In this document: positions 12,766-25,280 of the stretch, one piece after another
How the letters are laid out: each line of letters begins with the position of its first letter
Numbering within the stretch: the first letter of the stretch is position 1
Source: Symsagittifera roscoffensis
Lineage: Eukaryota; Xenacoelomorpha; Acoela; Convolutidae
NCBI RefSeq assembly: GCF_963678635.1
Contig: NC_087067.1
Span: 10,833,716 to 10,897,715 of the forward strand
Reading direction: 5' to 3'
DNA: 64,000 nt
Notes under the pieces: model-generated
What the model was told of the DNA's origin: nothing
Databases searched by the model: none
The model's input: the letters and a program-made list of their open reading frames with translations, nothing else
Program-made: the position numbers and the translations under genes

Positions 12766-13776
12766 TCCTCGGGCCCCAACGGAGCGAGAACTGGGGCGAG
12801 TTTAACAAGAGGTTGGGTTAAATCTCCTGTTGCGGTTTTAAGGAGTGCGGAACGGGCGGTAGCGTCTTTGCCATAGTTAAGCGTTTTGACGCGTGCGAGA
12901 GGGTAGTAACCACGCGGGCTACTATCCTCGACGATCCAAACAATATCTCCGGCTTTGAGTTCTTGTTCGGTAGGTGTGTGCCATTTACGGCGTTTGTTGA
13001 GAGTCGGAACGTACTCGCGTAGCCATCTAGTCCAGATGGCGTTAGCGTATCCTTGTGCGCGAAGATAACGCTTTCGATTATCGAAAGGTTCGTTCGTCGC
13101 AATCGACGGGAAACTAACTGAGCGCTGGCCTATCAAGAAGTGATTTGGCGTTAAAGCCTCAATCTCATTCGGGTCACTGCTTACCGCTGTAAGTGGACGC
13201 GCATTGAGGGACTGTTCCACCAGACAAAATGTGGTCTGGAGTATCTCGTCGGTTAATTTACGGGGTGTGAGGATGGAGTAGAAAACTCTTTTGCAACTAC
13301 GTACAAGACGTTCCCAAGAGCCACCATGATGTGGTGAAGATGGTGGGTTATACTTCCATTCGATGCCTTTGTGGACAAGGAGAGCGGGCGCAAGATCATT
13401 CCATGCTCGAGTACACAAAAGAAGCTCTTTCTCTGCACCGACAAAGTTTGTACCATTATCGGACAAGTTTCCGATGGAGTTCCTCGTCTAGCGATGAATC
13501 GTTCTACTCCCATGACACAGGAGCTTGAATCCATTGATGGTACGACTCCAATATGGATCGCTCTAAGGTCAAACAAGTGAACAAAAACGCCCAACGTTTC
13601 TCCGAACTCCTACGGATTGTTACGTGAAAGGGTCCGAAGTAATCGACTCCGCAATTGTTGAAGGGCGCTTGGCGGTATCCAAGACGCTCAATTGGCAGAT
13701 CAGACATGAAAGGGGTGATGGTTTTCAACTTTCGCTTTTGGCAGTTTTTACAATTAAGTTCAATGTTACGGAGCAA
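12753..13776 (-). pseudogene. BEL/Pao integrase region, frameshifted
   Basis: Three frames together cover an integrase. 13504-13776 has the zinc-type NCKNCQKRK and GVDYFGPF with the first catalytic Asp. 12753-13466 has SDNGTNFVGAEKE with the second Asp, then GGSWERLVRS with the catalytic Glu, then the C-terminal domain (AGDIVWIVEDSSPRGYYPLA). Frame changes at about 13600 and 13480 break it. Confidence 0.88.
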
Positions 13777-13955
13777 TGATCTTAATTTTAAGATTGCATA
13801 TTCTATCTGGATGACAGATCGTAGGTAGTCAATTGACTGATGCTCATGTTTGTTGTGTTAATGAGCCACAAACAATTTGACTAATGGATGACGGCCATCA
13901 AGTATGATGGGATATTTATTTTTAAATTCGAGTTCAGAGAGACGACTAATGCGTC

Positions 13956-16112
13956 CTATGGATCTAAGAAGTCCATCGGGGTCAATGAATGGGGAGATAG
14001 TGCTAGTTGAATGCTAGTTGCAATAGGGCTTACATTCTTAACATATTTCTCAGAACTCAATAATTTGAACTCTGAGGGGAACGCTTCTTTTTGAGAAAGA
14101 AAAAACAACATTCGTTGAGAATCATCTATGTCAGACGGTTTAACGATATTAGCGATTGTTTCACGGAAATGATTAAATTTAGGATATAATCGGAGGATGA
14201 ATGCTACTACGCGCAATAATTTGAGAAACGAGCTGTAACGTTTCCACTTAATGACGGGTTCAGGGACTGACGGATTGATTACAAAATTAGTGGCAGTATC
14301 GATGACATCATCGATAGGACCTTTTAATTTTATTTTTGTAATCACATCGACATTTGGTCGAAAGGGCCAATCACTGGTTCTGAGGAAGCTGGGACCTTGA
14401 GTCCAGCTGCTGTCCTTCAAGGCTTCAGCGGCAATACCTCGAGTACCAGTATCAGCTGGGTTGTTTTCAGTATCTACGTGATACTATTCGTCGACAGTGG
14501 TAACTTCCAGTATTTCGCCTACTCGATTAGCGACGAATATTGGCTGCTTTGCAGTCGAATGGAGTCATTGTAGCACAGTGATGCTGTCAGTCCACATAAA
14601 AACATCACTTATAGGGATCGAAAATGCTTTCACGATATCTATTTTGAGGCGTGTAGCAAGCGAAGAAGCTTGCAGCTCTAATTTTGGGATGGAAATAGCC
14701 TTCATTGGTGCTACGCGGGCTTTACCCAAAATGAAGGCGAGTTTTGTCTCATGTGTATCAATAATGCGCGCACGGAGAAATCCAACAGCACAGAAGACTT
14801 CCTGTGAACTGTCACCAAACATATGGAGTTCAATTTTGTCAACTGCGGATGGAAAGTAGCATCTCAGTATGATCAGTTGACCCAGGATGGGTAGACCAGA
14901 CCGACATTCGAGGAATTTGGCATTCAAGTCCAAAGGAAGTGGGTTATCCCATTGTTGACCACTGATTCTCCAAATCTCTTTAAGAAGTAGTCGGGCTCTC
15001 ACAGTGTACGGAGCGACTAACCCAATAGGGTCGAAAACTGTAGAGACAAAACTTATAACTGTATTTTGGATAACAGTATCCTTCAGTTCTCTGTTTACAC
15101 CTCGACTAACTACCAATGTATCGAGAACGTGATCCCATTTCAAACCTAAAAAATGCGATTCTTGAACTTCACTACTTAGAATCTCCTTAACTTGACTTAA
15201 ATTGTCGCTTGACGTACATAACTCTTTCTGAATCTCTTTGACATTGCTCACGAATTTTGTCAACTTAAATCTTCCTAACTTAAGTAGTTCTACAAGGTCC
15301 TTACTTAATTTTAATGCCTGTTCAGGCTCGGGAAACGAATCAAGATAATCGTCCATATAGAATTTTTGCATCACGGCTGACGCTGCGTCGGGGAACAAGA
15401 CTTGATTGCCGCGAGCTGTCTTTTGAAGAGCAAAATTAGCACATGTGGGCGAGTCACGAGCTCCGAAAATGTGTCGCGTGTATTGATACGTTACCACATC
15501 CTTCCGCCACAGAAAACGAAGTGACAGTTGGTCGATTGGGAGAACACCAACCTGAAGGAACATGCCTTCAATATCAGCTGATACTGCATGTTGATGTTGA
15601 CGGAATCTCATTAGGACGGCCAGCAGAATCTGAAGCAAATCTGGGCCAACCAAAAGAGCTTTATTAAGTGACGATCCATGAAATTTGGCTGCACCATTTA
15701 GGACGCGGCGGACTTTTCCGGGTTTATTTGGATTAATCACGGGGTGATGAGGAAGATACCATTCCCTAGCGGAACGATTTGTGCAGTCATTGCAGTCATG
15801 TGTATTCACTTTGATGACGTAACCTTTGTCAAAATCTTCTTGAACGTTTTTTGTGTATAAAGCCCTGAGGTTTGTGTCTTTGTCTAAACGTTTTTCCAGA
15901 GTTTTAAGTTGTGCTAAGGCGGAGTAGTAGTTGTTGGGCAACTGTGAGTGGTCTTCGGCCCAAAGCATCCCAACGGCGTATCTGTCACCATCATGTATAG
16001 TTGATGCTTCTAAAATTTTATTCGCCCTTTTATCGTCTGACGATCGGGCATCTACTTGTTTATACGTACCGTATGATTCAAGTTCGTACCAAGATTTGAC
16101 CTGCTCTACCAA
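13956..16112 (-). pseudogene. BEL/Pao reverse transcriptase and A17-peptidase/RNase H region
   Basis: One frame carrying the RT palm motifs SADIEGMFLQVGV and KFYMDDYLDSF (YMDD active site), then the region downstream of RT typical of BEL (FDPIGLVAPYTVRARLLLKE; LHMFGDSSQEVFCAVGF; MWTDSITVLQ). It stays in frame to 13956 except for stops at 14562-14564 and 14484-14486. Both lie where Trp is expected and are explained by a single G-to-A change in TGG. Confidence 0.9.
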
Positions 16113-16258
16113 CTTACATCTTCGATGTTACAATGCAAGCATGTTGAGATCAGGCCGGTGGAGGCAGGGAGTGGACCACTTAAGACCCATCCAATTGGGA
16201 GGCGAACGGCGAAAGGTGATTTTTGGCTTTTATCCTGGCAGTATTCCAGAGGAAAAAT

Positions 16259-17562
16259 TTACTCATAAACATCTTGACCTAAAATCATTTCGACACCAGC
16301 GTACCGAAATTCAACTGAATCAATTGGTTCCAAGTGAGAGTATTTCTCTTGCAACCTACGAACGTTAATTATATCTGAACCTATGTAAATGTTGTTTTTT
16401 ACATATGCACAAATGGTGAACGAAATATCTGGATCAAATTCAGAAGAAACGTTCAAATCAACTTGTTCTGAAGTATTATCTTCGGAACAATTGGCGCCAT
16501 TGAGAGTCAAATCAATTTTCCTACCTGTCAGATTGAGTCTGCGAGCGAGTTCAGGTGAAATCAAGAGTGACTGCAAGCTGTGTCACATAACACAAGTGCG
16601 GTGGTTTCAGAGTCATTTGATGATAATATGAGATTTATAAGTGGCATCAGTCCTTTTAGATTCATAAGGGATGTCCCACAAGTATTGGTTTGCGTCGTGG
16701 GTCTAAATGGAGTTTGAACTGCGGGATTGGCTGCAGTTGTGTGCGGTGCATAACCACATTTGTTATTTGTAGGGAAAACGCGTTCTGCGCCGTGCAGTAA
16801 CACATTATGAGTGCTCTTCGACTGTGGTTTAGCACAAGTTTTGGGCTTGGGACATTTCCTTAACATGTGATTTCCTTGAAAACAAGAAAAGCAAAGCTTA
16901 TTTTCAGCGCAAAATTTAGCACGCTGTGTTGGAGTTTTTTCTTTGAAAACGTTACATTTAAAAATTGAATGCTTGCCTTTACAAACTAAACATGGACTAT
17001 ATTGAATATTTGCGTCAAATTTAGCTTGCGAGTTTGCGGCAAACATTTTAACATTGGTTTTTGTCCGAACCGAATTATCCTGATTTCTATTGTAATTTGA
17101 TGAAGAACGCATACGTTCATGCGCTTCAGCTTTATCCTCCAGCCATTGATTGAAAACAATTAAAGACGGAGCATACAAACTCCGTTTTACGGTGTGGAAC
17201 GACCAAGACTCTTTCATATTAGGTGGGAGCTTCTCTATTGCTTTATCGAGAAGTGTTGCACTTTCAAGGTCTGCGTTGTAATGTAAAGATTTGAACACTC
17301 CAACTATGCTTGCTATCATGGATGCAAAACTTATGATGCTGTCGGAACTATGCATCTTAACGGGCGGTGAATTATAAAGTTTGTCCAGATATGCACGTAT
17401 TATTATTTGAGGTTGGCCAAATTTTCTCTCAAATTTCATGAGAGCATCTTTGTACATCGTACCACTATAGGCAAACTCAGCTTTAGCAGTCTCAGCTTTA
17501 TCTTTGACTAATGATTTAAGGTAGTGCAGCTTAACATCATCTGACAAGTTTTGAGAGTCCAA
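16259..17562 (-). pseudogene. BEL/Pao DUF1759-like region, zinc knuckles and DUF1758-type aspartic protease
   Basis: Frame 16561-17562 holds the capsid-like DUF1759 region (LHYLKSLVKDKAETAKAEF) and two zinc knuckle-like motifs (CLVCKGKHSIFKC; CFSCFQGNHMLRKC), ending in the protease Asp motif VLCDTACSHS. A frameshift near 16565 moves the rest of the protease (LLISPELARRLNL, GSDIINV) to frame 16259-16576. The upstream in-frame sequence in the adjoining gag unit reads WKYGGCPLQWFEWIAQF, the normal start of DUF1759. Confidence 0.85.
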
Positions 17563-17829
17563 AGCACTTCGGAATTGTGCAATCCATTCAAACCACTGAA
17601 GTGGACAGCCACCGTATTTCCAAAGGTTCCACGGTGGTTATGGATCCTTACGGTTGAAAGTTAGTATTTCCTTTAAATCTTCAAGGGTTACTGCATTAGG
17701 TGGTGGTTGAACTGAGGTTGAAGCGAAATTGTGTGGCTGAGGAACAAATGATGTCGGATAAGCTAAGGCACTATGCGGATAGCTGGGAACTTGAGACAAC
17801 TGCTGTGTTGACACTTGCGCTTGGTTATT

Positions 17830-18420
17830 TTAAAACACTGTCCCTCCAACAGTGCACGGGTATTGTGAAAGAGGTGGTTGCACTATTGGTGTGACAGTTT
17901 GAACGGTATTTAACGCCTGGGGTACTGTAGAATCTGATGCGGTAAATGGCGCGGTGGTTGGAGGTGCCATTCTCCAGTTATTCATATTGTGTATATAACG
18001 AACTGGATGTGGATGGTTGAAGGATGGTTGATTTGTTGAAACATGAGTTGAGTAATTAATACTCGCTGGTGGAGTAGTAATAGGAATCAGGTTCACCGGC
18101 TGGGTTGCCGTATTGACTGTTGTATTAATTGGGACAGAAGCATCTAATGTGGGGACCATTGCTGCTGGCATACGTGGAATGAAAGGAAGCGGGGGCGAGG
18201 ACGGGGGCGGGGGTGGTGGCGGCGGCGGTGGGAGAGGTTGAGAAGGAATCTTCAAATTATGAACGGTAGATGATACCACCGATTGTAATGGTAGGCAAAC
18301 GCTTGGGTTGCTACTGGATGGAAAAAGGTGGACATTTATTAGATCAACCGTGCTTGGTGGTAGAGACAAAGAAACCAAATTGGCGATACCCGGAGGTTGA
18401 GGTTTTTTGTCGGGGAACAA
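17830..18420 (-). pseudogene. BEL/Pao gag proline-rich frame, unit A
   Basis: Shifted frame carrying a run of prolines near residue 65 (PSQPLPPPPPPPPPP) and a low-complexity Thr/Pro/Ser stretch. It is in the same frame as the DUF1759 region downstream but is cut by TAA at 17830-17832 and a second TAA just before PPWNLWKYGG (about 17640). All three units carry the same frameshift and both stops. Confidence 0.75.
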
Positions 18421-19168
18421 TAGTTATAGTTGATGACGAATGTGTATAGAGTGCTTCATCTACCCAATCTTTTGTTCGGGTTTGAGCGACAACTTGTTGT
18501 GTTCTACTCGAAGGCAGAGCGGTTTTATTGATGTCAGTATCAATGTTCGAATCATCATCCATTAACTCTGTTTCAACTAATTTGGCCTCATTGAGCTTTC
18601 GTTTGTTCTCCTCAACAAATGTCTCAAGAGCCAATTCGTTTTCTTTTTCTTTTAGGCGGATACCTGTTTCATTTTGTCGCTGGATTTCAAGACGTCGCAA
18701 TTTTGCTATTTCGAGTTCGCGTTTGCGCTGACTGGAAGTCATCGAAGACGCTCTAGAGTGCAGGGAACTATATCGGGTGGACCGGCTGACAGTTGAAGCA
18801 ATTCGCGATGCTTGCGGGTCAGCATCTCCAGTCTCTGGAAACAAAGTTTTCGCCATTTCCAAGTGCTTAATTGACAATTCCAGCATTTCATCTCGAGCGC
18901 AAGTAATGCTGATCAACCAAGTGTCAAGATCAGCGAGAGCACTGCTAGGTTCTAGCATTTTTTGAGCAAGAATGCGAAGTTCGTCGTTTTTCCTTATTGC
19001 GTTTTCTATTGCTATTTGGCACTGCTGGATAGACCTTTCAAATTTGACTGTCCCTACCTTTGCTAAGAGTGAGTCTTTCAGATCTGAATAGAGCCTATTA
19101 AATTCCTCCTCATATTTCCTACGTCCGTCAAAACACCTAGACAGCTTCTGAGCTTGCTTATCTGTCAT
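18344..19168 (-). pseudogene. BEL/Pao gag N-terminal frame, unit A
   Basis: 274 codons starting MTDKQAQKLSRCFDGRRKYE, rich in charged heptad-like stretches (QRKRELEIAKLRRLEIQRQN; EENKRKLNEAKL) that predict coiled coil, consistent with gag multimerisation. The frame overlaps the next gag frame by 77 bases. Confidence 0.8.
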
Positions 19169-20886
19169 GACTTAGCTTTAAATAAAGGAAAAGCGGGCGG
19201 TTGTGAACTATCGAAAAAAGGGGATTAAAAAGTCAAGTGTGATGTCACTCTTCACATCTGCTCAGAAAAAAACTGGAGTTGCAACAAAGATCGTCACACT
19301 TTACTTTAGAAAGGGGGGTGGGGAAGTTCACCTTTACAATTTAGAGCGAGCGGAAATTATAAAAAAAGGAAAACAGTAATTTAGAATTAAATTACAAATT
19401 GAAATACATTGACACTAAAAAGAAAATCAAAGGTTCTTTGCTGCAGATTCGACAGCTAGCCGGCGGTTGCGTTCGGCACGACGCTTTTTTTGAGAGGATC
19501 ACTTTTTTTGTTCTTTATTTTTCTTAAGTTTACCGTATTACTTCGGACTATCGAGAAAGAGTTTAGTTCAAGGTCAGTTTCTTGGTGAAATTGGAAGTAA
19601 TGACGGAGTAAGCGAGTGTCTTTCTGCTTACGCTTAGAGATTAAGTCGCCAGTCACGCTTAAAATTAAAATGCCCGTTGAGCAAAGCAAATCGTAGATAT
19701 TAGGAGTTTGGACTCGTTGACAATATACAATTGCAGCAATATTACTTTTGTAATAAAGCAGAATGTTTCGCAGTTCGAATTACGTGAGTGCTGTATCGTT
19801 GTTTCTATTGTGCTTGCTGATTGAATTGTTGATCAGGTCGTGCCAGATTATTATATCAATTCTATGGGCTAATTCGCCGTCTAAAAAAGTTTGGGCACGT
19901 TTTGATTGGTACTTGCAGTTCAGACTTAAACCACCAAGGGCATAACAGTATTGCGATATACGGTTTTGCTCGGCCATACGTAGCGTTTTATGAGCATGAG
20001 AGAGCGAGCTAGCGGCTAATATATACATTTACGACGGCATTCGACAGGATAAAAAAATCTGGAGGGAATCAAGTCAACCGGATTTTGAGAATCTCAAACC
20101 TGCTCAGAAACAACCGGAGTTGAAAAACTCAAAGGGATTGACTTGATATAGTGCTAAGGGTCTGTACACTGCGTAGTTTTGCAGTGCTTACGTTTGCCGG
20201 GTTGTTTTTTTTTTCGCAAAAAAAATGACAAACTTTTTTTTTCTTCTTATCGTCTACGTCAGTTTGGTACCGAAATTAGACGATTTGGGGTCGATTTCGA
20301 ATTTTCATTTTTTTGCGAAAATTTTCTCAAAAATTTTCACAAATTTTTTTTCTAACGGGTCGGAACGGTGGGTTCGGGTTTGAGTTTTCGACTACTAACT
20401 TTAAACTAGCAAATGAAACCAAAATTTTAACTTTTAGTCAAATTTTTTCGATTTTCGATTTTTTATTTTGGATTTCAGATTTTCTGGGTGGGGTATTCGG
20501 ATTAGACTATTGGCAAAAGCATGGTAAACATAATGAAATCAACATTTTAGCACACTGAATGGATTTGATGGGTCACAATAGTGCAGCTTAACATCATCTG
20601 ACAAGTTTTGAGAGTTCAAAGCACTTCGGAATTGTGCAATCCATTCAAACCACTGAAGTGGACAACCACCGTATTTCCTAAGGTTCCACGGTGGTTATGG
20701 ATCCTTACGGTTGAAAGTTAGTATTTCCTTTAAATCTTCAAGGGTTACTGCATTAGGTGGTGGTTGAACTGAGGTTGAAGCGAAATTGTGTGGCTGAGGA
20801 ACAAATGATGTCGGATAAGCTAAGGCACTATGCGGATAGCTGGGAACTTGAGACAACTGCTGTGTTGACACTTGCGCTTGGTTATT

Positions 20887-21477
20887 TTAAAACACTGTCC
20901 CTCCAACAGTGCACGGGTATTGTGAAAGAGGTGGTTGCACTATTGGTGTGACAGTTTGAACGGTATTTAACGCCTGGGGTACTGTAGAATCTGATGCGGT
21001 AAATGGCGCGGTGGTTGGAGGTGCCATTCTCCAGTTATTCATATTGTGTATATAACGAACTGGATGTGGATGGTTGAAGGATGGTTGATTTGTTGAAACA
21101 TGAGTTGAGTAATTAATACTCGCTGGTGGAGTAGTAATAGGAATCAGGTTCACCGGCTGGGTTGCCGTATTGACTGTTGTATTAATTGGGACAGAAGCAT
21201 CTAATGTGGGGACCATTGCTGCTGGCATACGTGGAATGAAAGGAAGCGGGGGCGAGGACGGGGGCGGGGGTGGTGGCGGCGGCGGTGGGAGAGGTTGAGA
21301 AGGAATCTTCAAATTATGAACGGTAGATGATACCACCGATTGTAATGGTAGGCAAACGCTTGGGTTGCTACTGGATGGAAAAAGGTGGACATTTATTAGA
21401 TCAACCGTGCTTGGTGGTAGAGACAAAGAAACCAAATTGGCGATGCCCGGAGGTTGAGGTTTTTTGTCGGGGAACAA
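20887..21477 (-). pseudogene. BEL/Pao gag proline-rich frame, unit B
   Basis: 196 codons with protein sequence the same as in unit A, including the polyproline run and the terminal stop. Confidence 0.75.
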
Positions 21478-22225
21478 TAGTTATAGTTGATGACGAATGT
21501 GTATAGAGTGCTTCATCTACCCAATCTTTTGTTCGGGTTTGAGCGACAACTTGTTGTGTTCTACTCGAAGGCAGAGCGGTTTTATTGATGTCAGTATCAA
21601 TGTTCGAATCATCATCCATTAACTCTGTTTCGACTAATTTAGCCTCATTGAGCTTTCGTTTGTTCTCCTCAACAAATGTCTCAAGAGCCAATTCGTTTTC
21701 TTTTTCTTTTAGGCGGATACCTGTTTCATTTTGTCGCTGGATTTCAAGACGTCGCAATTTTGCTATTTCGAGTTCGCGTTTGCGCTGACTGGAAGTCATC
21801 GAAGACGCTCTAGAGTGCAGGGAACTATATCGGGTGGACCGGCTGACAGTTGAAGCAGCTCGCGATGCTTGCGGGTCAGCATCTCCAGTCTCTGGAAACA
21901 AAGTTTTCGCCATTTCCAAGTGCTTAATTGACAATTCCAGCATTTCAGCTCGAGCGCAAGTAATGCTGATCAACCAAGTGTCAAGATCAGCGAGAGCACT
22001 GCTAGGTTCTAGCGTTTTTTGAGCAAGAATGCGAAGTTCGTCGTTTTTCCTTATTGCGTTTTCTATTGCTATTTGGCACTGCTGGATAGACCTTTCAAAT
22101 TTGACTGTCCCTACCTTTGCTAAGAGTGAAACTTTCAGATCTGAATAGAGCCTATTAAATTCCTCCTCATATTTCCTACGTCCGTCAAAACACCTAGACA
22201 GCTTCTGAGCTTGCTTATCTGTCAT
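21401..22225 (-). pseudogene. BEL/Pao gag N-terminal frame, unit B
   Basis: 274-codon copy of the gag N-terminal frame, differing from unit A by a handful of residues. It lacks any connection to pol because a full leader of unit A follows it. Confidence 0.8.
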
Positions 22226-23941
22226 GACTTAGCTTTAAATGAAGGAAAAGCGGGCGGTTGTGAACTATCGAAAAAAGGGGATTAAAAAGTCAAGTGTGAT
22301 GTCACTCTTCACATCTGCTCAGAAAAAAACTGGAGTTGCAACAAAGATCGTCACACTTTACTTTAGAAAGGGGGGTGGGGAAGTTCACCTTTACAATTTA
22401 GAGCGAGCGGAAATTATAAAAAAAGGAAAACAGTAATTTAGAATTAAATTACAAATTGAAATACATTGACACTACAAAGAAAATCAAAGGTTCTTTGCTG
22501 CAGATTCGACAGCTAGCCGGCGGTTGCGTTCGGCACGACGCTTTTTTTGAGAGGATCACTTTTTTTGTTCTTTATTTTTCTTAAGTTTACCGTATTACTT
22601 CGGACTATCGAGAAAGAGTTTAGTTCAAGGTCAGTTTCTTGGTGAAATTGGAAGTAATGACGGAGTAAGCGAGTGTCTTTCTGCTTACGCTTAGAGATTA
22701 AGTCGCCAGTCACGCTTAAAATTAAAATGCCCGTTGAGCAAAGCAAATCGTAGATATTAGGAGTTTGGACTCGTTGACAATATACAATTGCAGCAATATT
22801 ACTTTTGTAATAAAGCAGAATGTTTCGCAGTTCGAATTACGTGAGTGCTGTATCGTTGTTTCTATTGTGCTTGCTGATTGAATTGTTGATCAGGTCGTGC
22901 CAGATTATTATATCAATTCTATGGGCTAATTCGAGGTCTAAAAAAGTTTGGGCGCGTTTTGATTGGTACTTGCAGTTCAGACTTAAACCACCAAGGGCAA
23001 CAGTATTGCGATATACGGTTTTGCTCGGCCATACGTAGCGTTTTATGAGCATGAGAGAGCGAGCTAGCGGCTAATATATACATTTACGACGGCATTCGAC
23101 AGGATAAAAACAATCTGGAGGGAATCAAGTCAACCGGATTTTGAGAATCTCACACCTGCTCAGAAACAACCGGAGTTGAAAAACTCAAAGGGATTGACTT
23201 GATATAGTGCTAAGGGTCTGTACACTGCGTAGTTTTGCAGTGCTTACGTTTGCCGGGTTGTTTTTTTTTCGCAAAAAAAATGACAAAATTTTTTTTTCTT
23301 CTTATCGTCTACGTCAGTTTGGTTCCGAAATTAGACGATTTGGGGTCGATTTCGAATTTTCAATTTTTTGCGAAAATTTTCTCAAAAATTTTCACAAAAT
23401 TTTTTTCTAACGGGTCGGAACGGTGGGTTCGGGTTTGAGTTATCGACTACTAACTATAAACTAGCAAATGAAACCAAAATTTTAACTTTTAGTCAAATTT
23501 TTTCGATTTTCGATTTTTTATTTTGGATTTCAGATTTTCTGGGTGGGGTATTCGGATTAGACTATTGGCAAAAGCATGGTAAACATAATGAAATCAACAT
23601 TTTAGCACACTGAATGGATTTGATGGGTCACAATAGTGCAGCTTAACATCATCTGACAAGTTTTGAGAGTCCAAAGCACTTCGGAATTGTGCAATCCATT
23701 CAAACCACTGAAGTGGACAACCACCGTATTTCCTAAGGTTCCACGGTGGTTATGGATCCTTACGGTTGAAAGTTAGTATTTCCTTTAAATCTTCAAGGGT
23801 TACTGCATTAGGTGGTGGTTGAACTGAGGTTGAAGCGAAATTGTGTGGCTGAGGAACAAATGATGTCGGATAAGCTAAGGCACTATGCGGATAGCTGGGA
23901 ACTTGAGACAACTGCTGTGTTGACACTTGCGCTTGGTTATT

Positions 23942-24532
23942 TTAAAACACTGTCCCTCCAACAGTGCACGGGTATTGTGAAAGAGGTGGTTGCACTATTG
24001 GTGTGACAGTTTGAACGGTATTTAACGCCTGGGGTACTGTAGAATCTGATGCGGTAAATGGCGCGGTGGTTGGAGGTGCCATTCTCCAGTTATTCATATT
24101 GTGTATATAACGAACTGGATGTGGATGGTTGAAGGATGGTTGATTTGTTGAAACATGAGTTGAGTAATTAATACTCGCTGGTGGAGTAGTAATAGGAATC
24201 AGGTTCACCGGCTGGGTTGCCGTATTGACTGTTGTATTAATTGGGACAGAAGCATCTAATGTGGGGACCATTGCTGCTGGCATACGTGGAATGAAAGGAA
24301 GCGGGGGCGAGGACGGGGGCGGGGGTGGTGGCGGCGGCGGTGGGAGAGGTTGAGAAGGAATCTTCAAATTATGAACGGTAGATGATACCACCGATTGTAA
24401 TGGTAGGCAAACGCTTGGGTTGCTACTGGATGGAAAAAGGTGGACATTTATTAGATCAACCGTGCTTGGTGGTAGAGACAAAGAAACCAAATTGGCGATG
24501 CCCGGAGGTTGAGGTTTTTTGTCGGGGAACAA
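23942..24532 (-). pseudogene. BEL/Pao gag proline-rich frame, unit C
   Basis: Third copy of the 196-codon frame, same protein sequence as units A and B. Confidence 0.75.
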
Positions 24533-25280
24533 TAGTTATAGTTGATGACGAATGTGTATAGAGTGCTTCATCTACCCAATCTTTTGTTCGGGTTTGAGCG
24601 ACAACTTGTTGTGTTCTACTCGAAGGCAGAGCGGTTTTATTGATGTCAGTATCAATGTTCGAATCATCATCCATTAACTCTGTTTCGACTAATTTAGCCT
24701 CATTGAGCTTTCGTTTGTTCTCCTCAACAAATGTCTCAAGAGCCAATTCGTTTTCTTTTTCTTTTAGGCGGATACCTGTTTCATTTTGTCGCTGGATTTC
24801 AAGACGTCGCAATTTTGCTATTTCGAGTTCGCGTTTGCGCTGACTGGAAGTCATCGAAGACGCTCTAGAGTGCAGGGAACTATATCGGGTGGACCGGCTG
24901 ACAGTTGAAGCAGCTCGCGATGCTTGCGGGTCAGCATCTCCAGTCTCTGGAAACAAAGTTTTCGCCATTTCCAAGTGCTTAATTGACAATTCCAGCATTT
25001 CATCTCGAGCGCAAGTAATGCTGATCAACCAAGTCTCAAGATCAGCGAGAGCACTGCTAGGTTCTAGCGTTTTTTGAGCAAGAATGCGAAGTTCGTCGTT
25101 TTTCCTTATTGCGTTTTCTATTGCTATTTGGCACTGCTGGATAGACCTTTCAAATTTGACTGTCCCTACCTTTGCTAAGAGTGAAACTTTCAGCTCTGAA
25201 TAGAGCCTATTAAATTCCTCCTCATATTTCCTACGTCCGTCAAAACACCTAGACAGCTTCTGAGCTTGCTTATCTGTCAT
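24456..25280 (-). pseudogene. BEL/Pao gag N-terminal frame, unit C
   Basis: Copy of the 274-codon frame nearest to the 5' LTR, so the one that an LTR transcript would reach first. It differs from unit B at a few positions (SELK for SDLK, LETW for LDTW). Confidence 0.8.

Larger units (their letters stand above)
17524..20580 (-). repeat. BEL/Pao leader-gag repeat unit A (3057 bp)
   Basis: First tandem unit, the one continuous with the rest of pol. Its minus-strand content is a non-coding leader (about 19169-20580), a 274-codon gag N-terminal frame (18344-19168) and a shifted proline-rich frame (17830-18420). At its right border it ends GGGTCACAATA and is followed directly by GTGCAGCTTAAC, the start of unit B. 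Confidence 0.93.
20581..23635 (-). repeat. BEL/Pao leader-gag repeat unit B (3055 bp)
   Basis: Nearly identical to unit A. It shares with unit C several differences from A (for example Val for Asp after SDLK, Thr for Met in the QK-LEP segment, Ala for Ile in SR-AST). The junction sequence CACAATA/GTGCAGC is the same as between A and B. Confidence 0.93.

Noticed and set aside
18528-18731. Plus-strand frames repeated in each BEL unit (Ser/Arg-rich 67 and 62 codons)
   Set aside because: Antisense shadows of the gag coiled-coil region; repeated only because the units are repeated.
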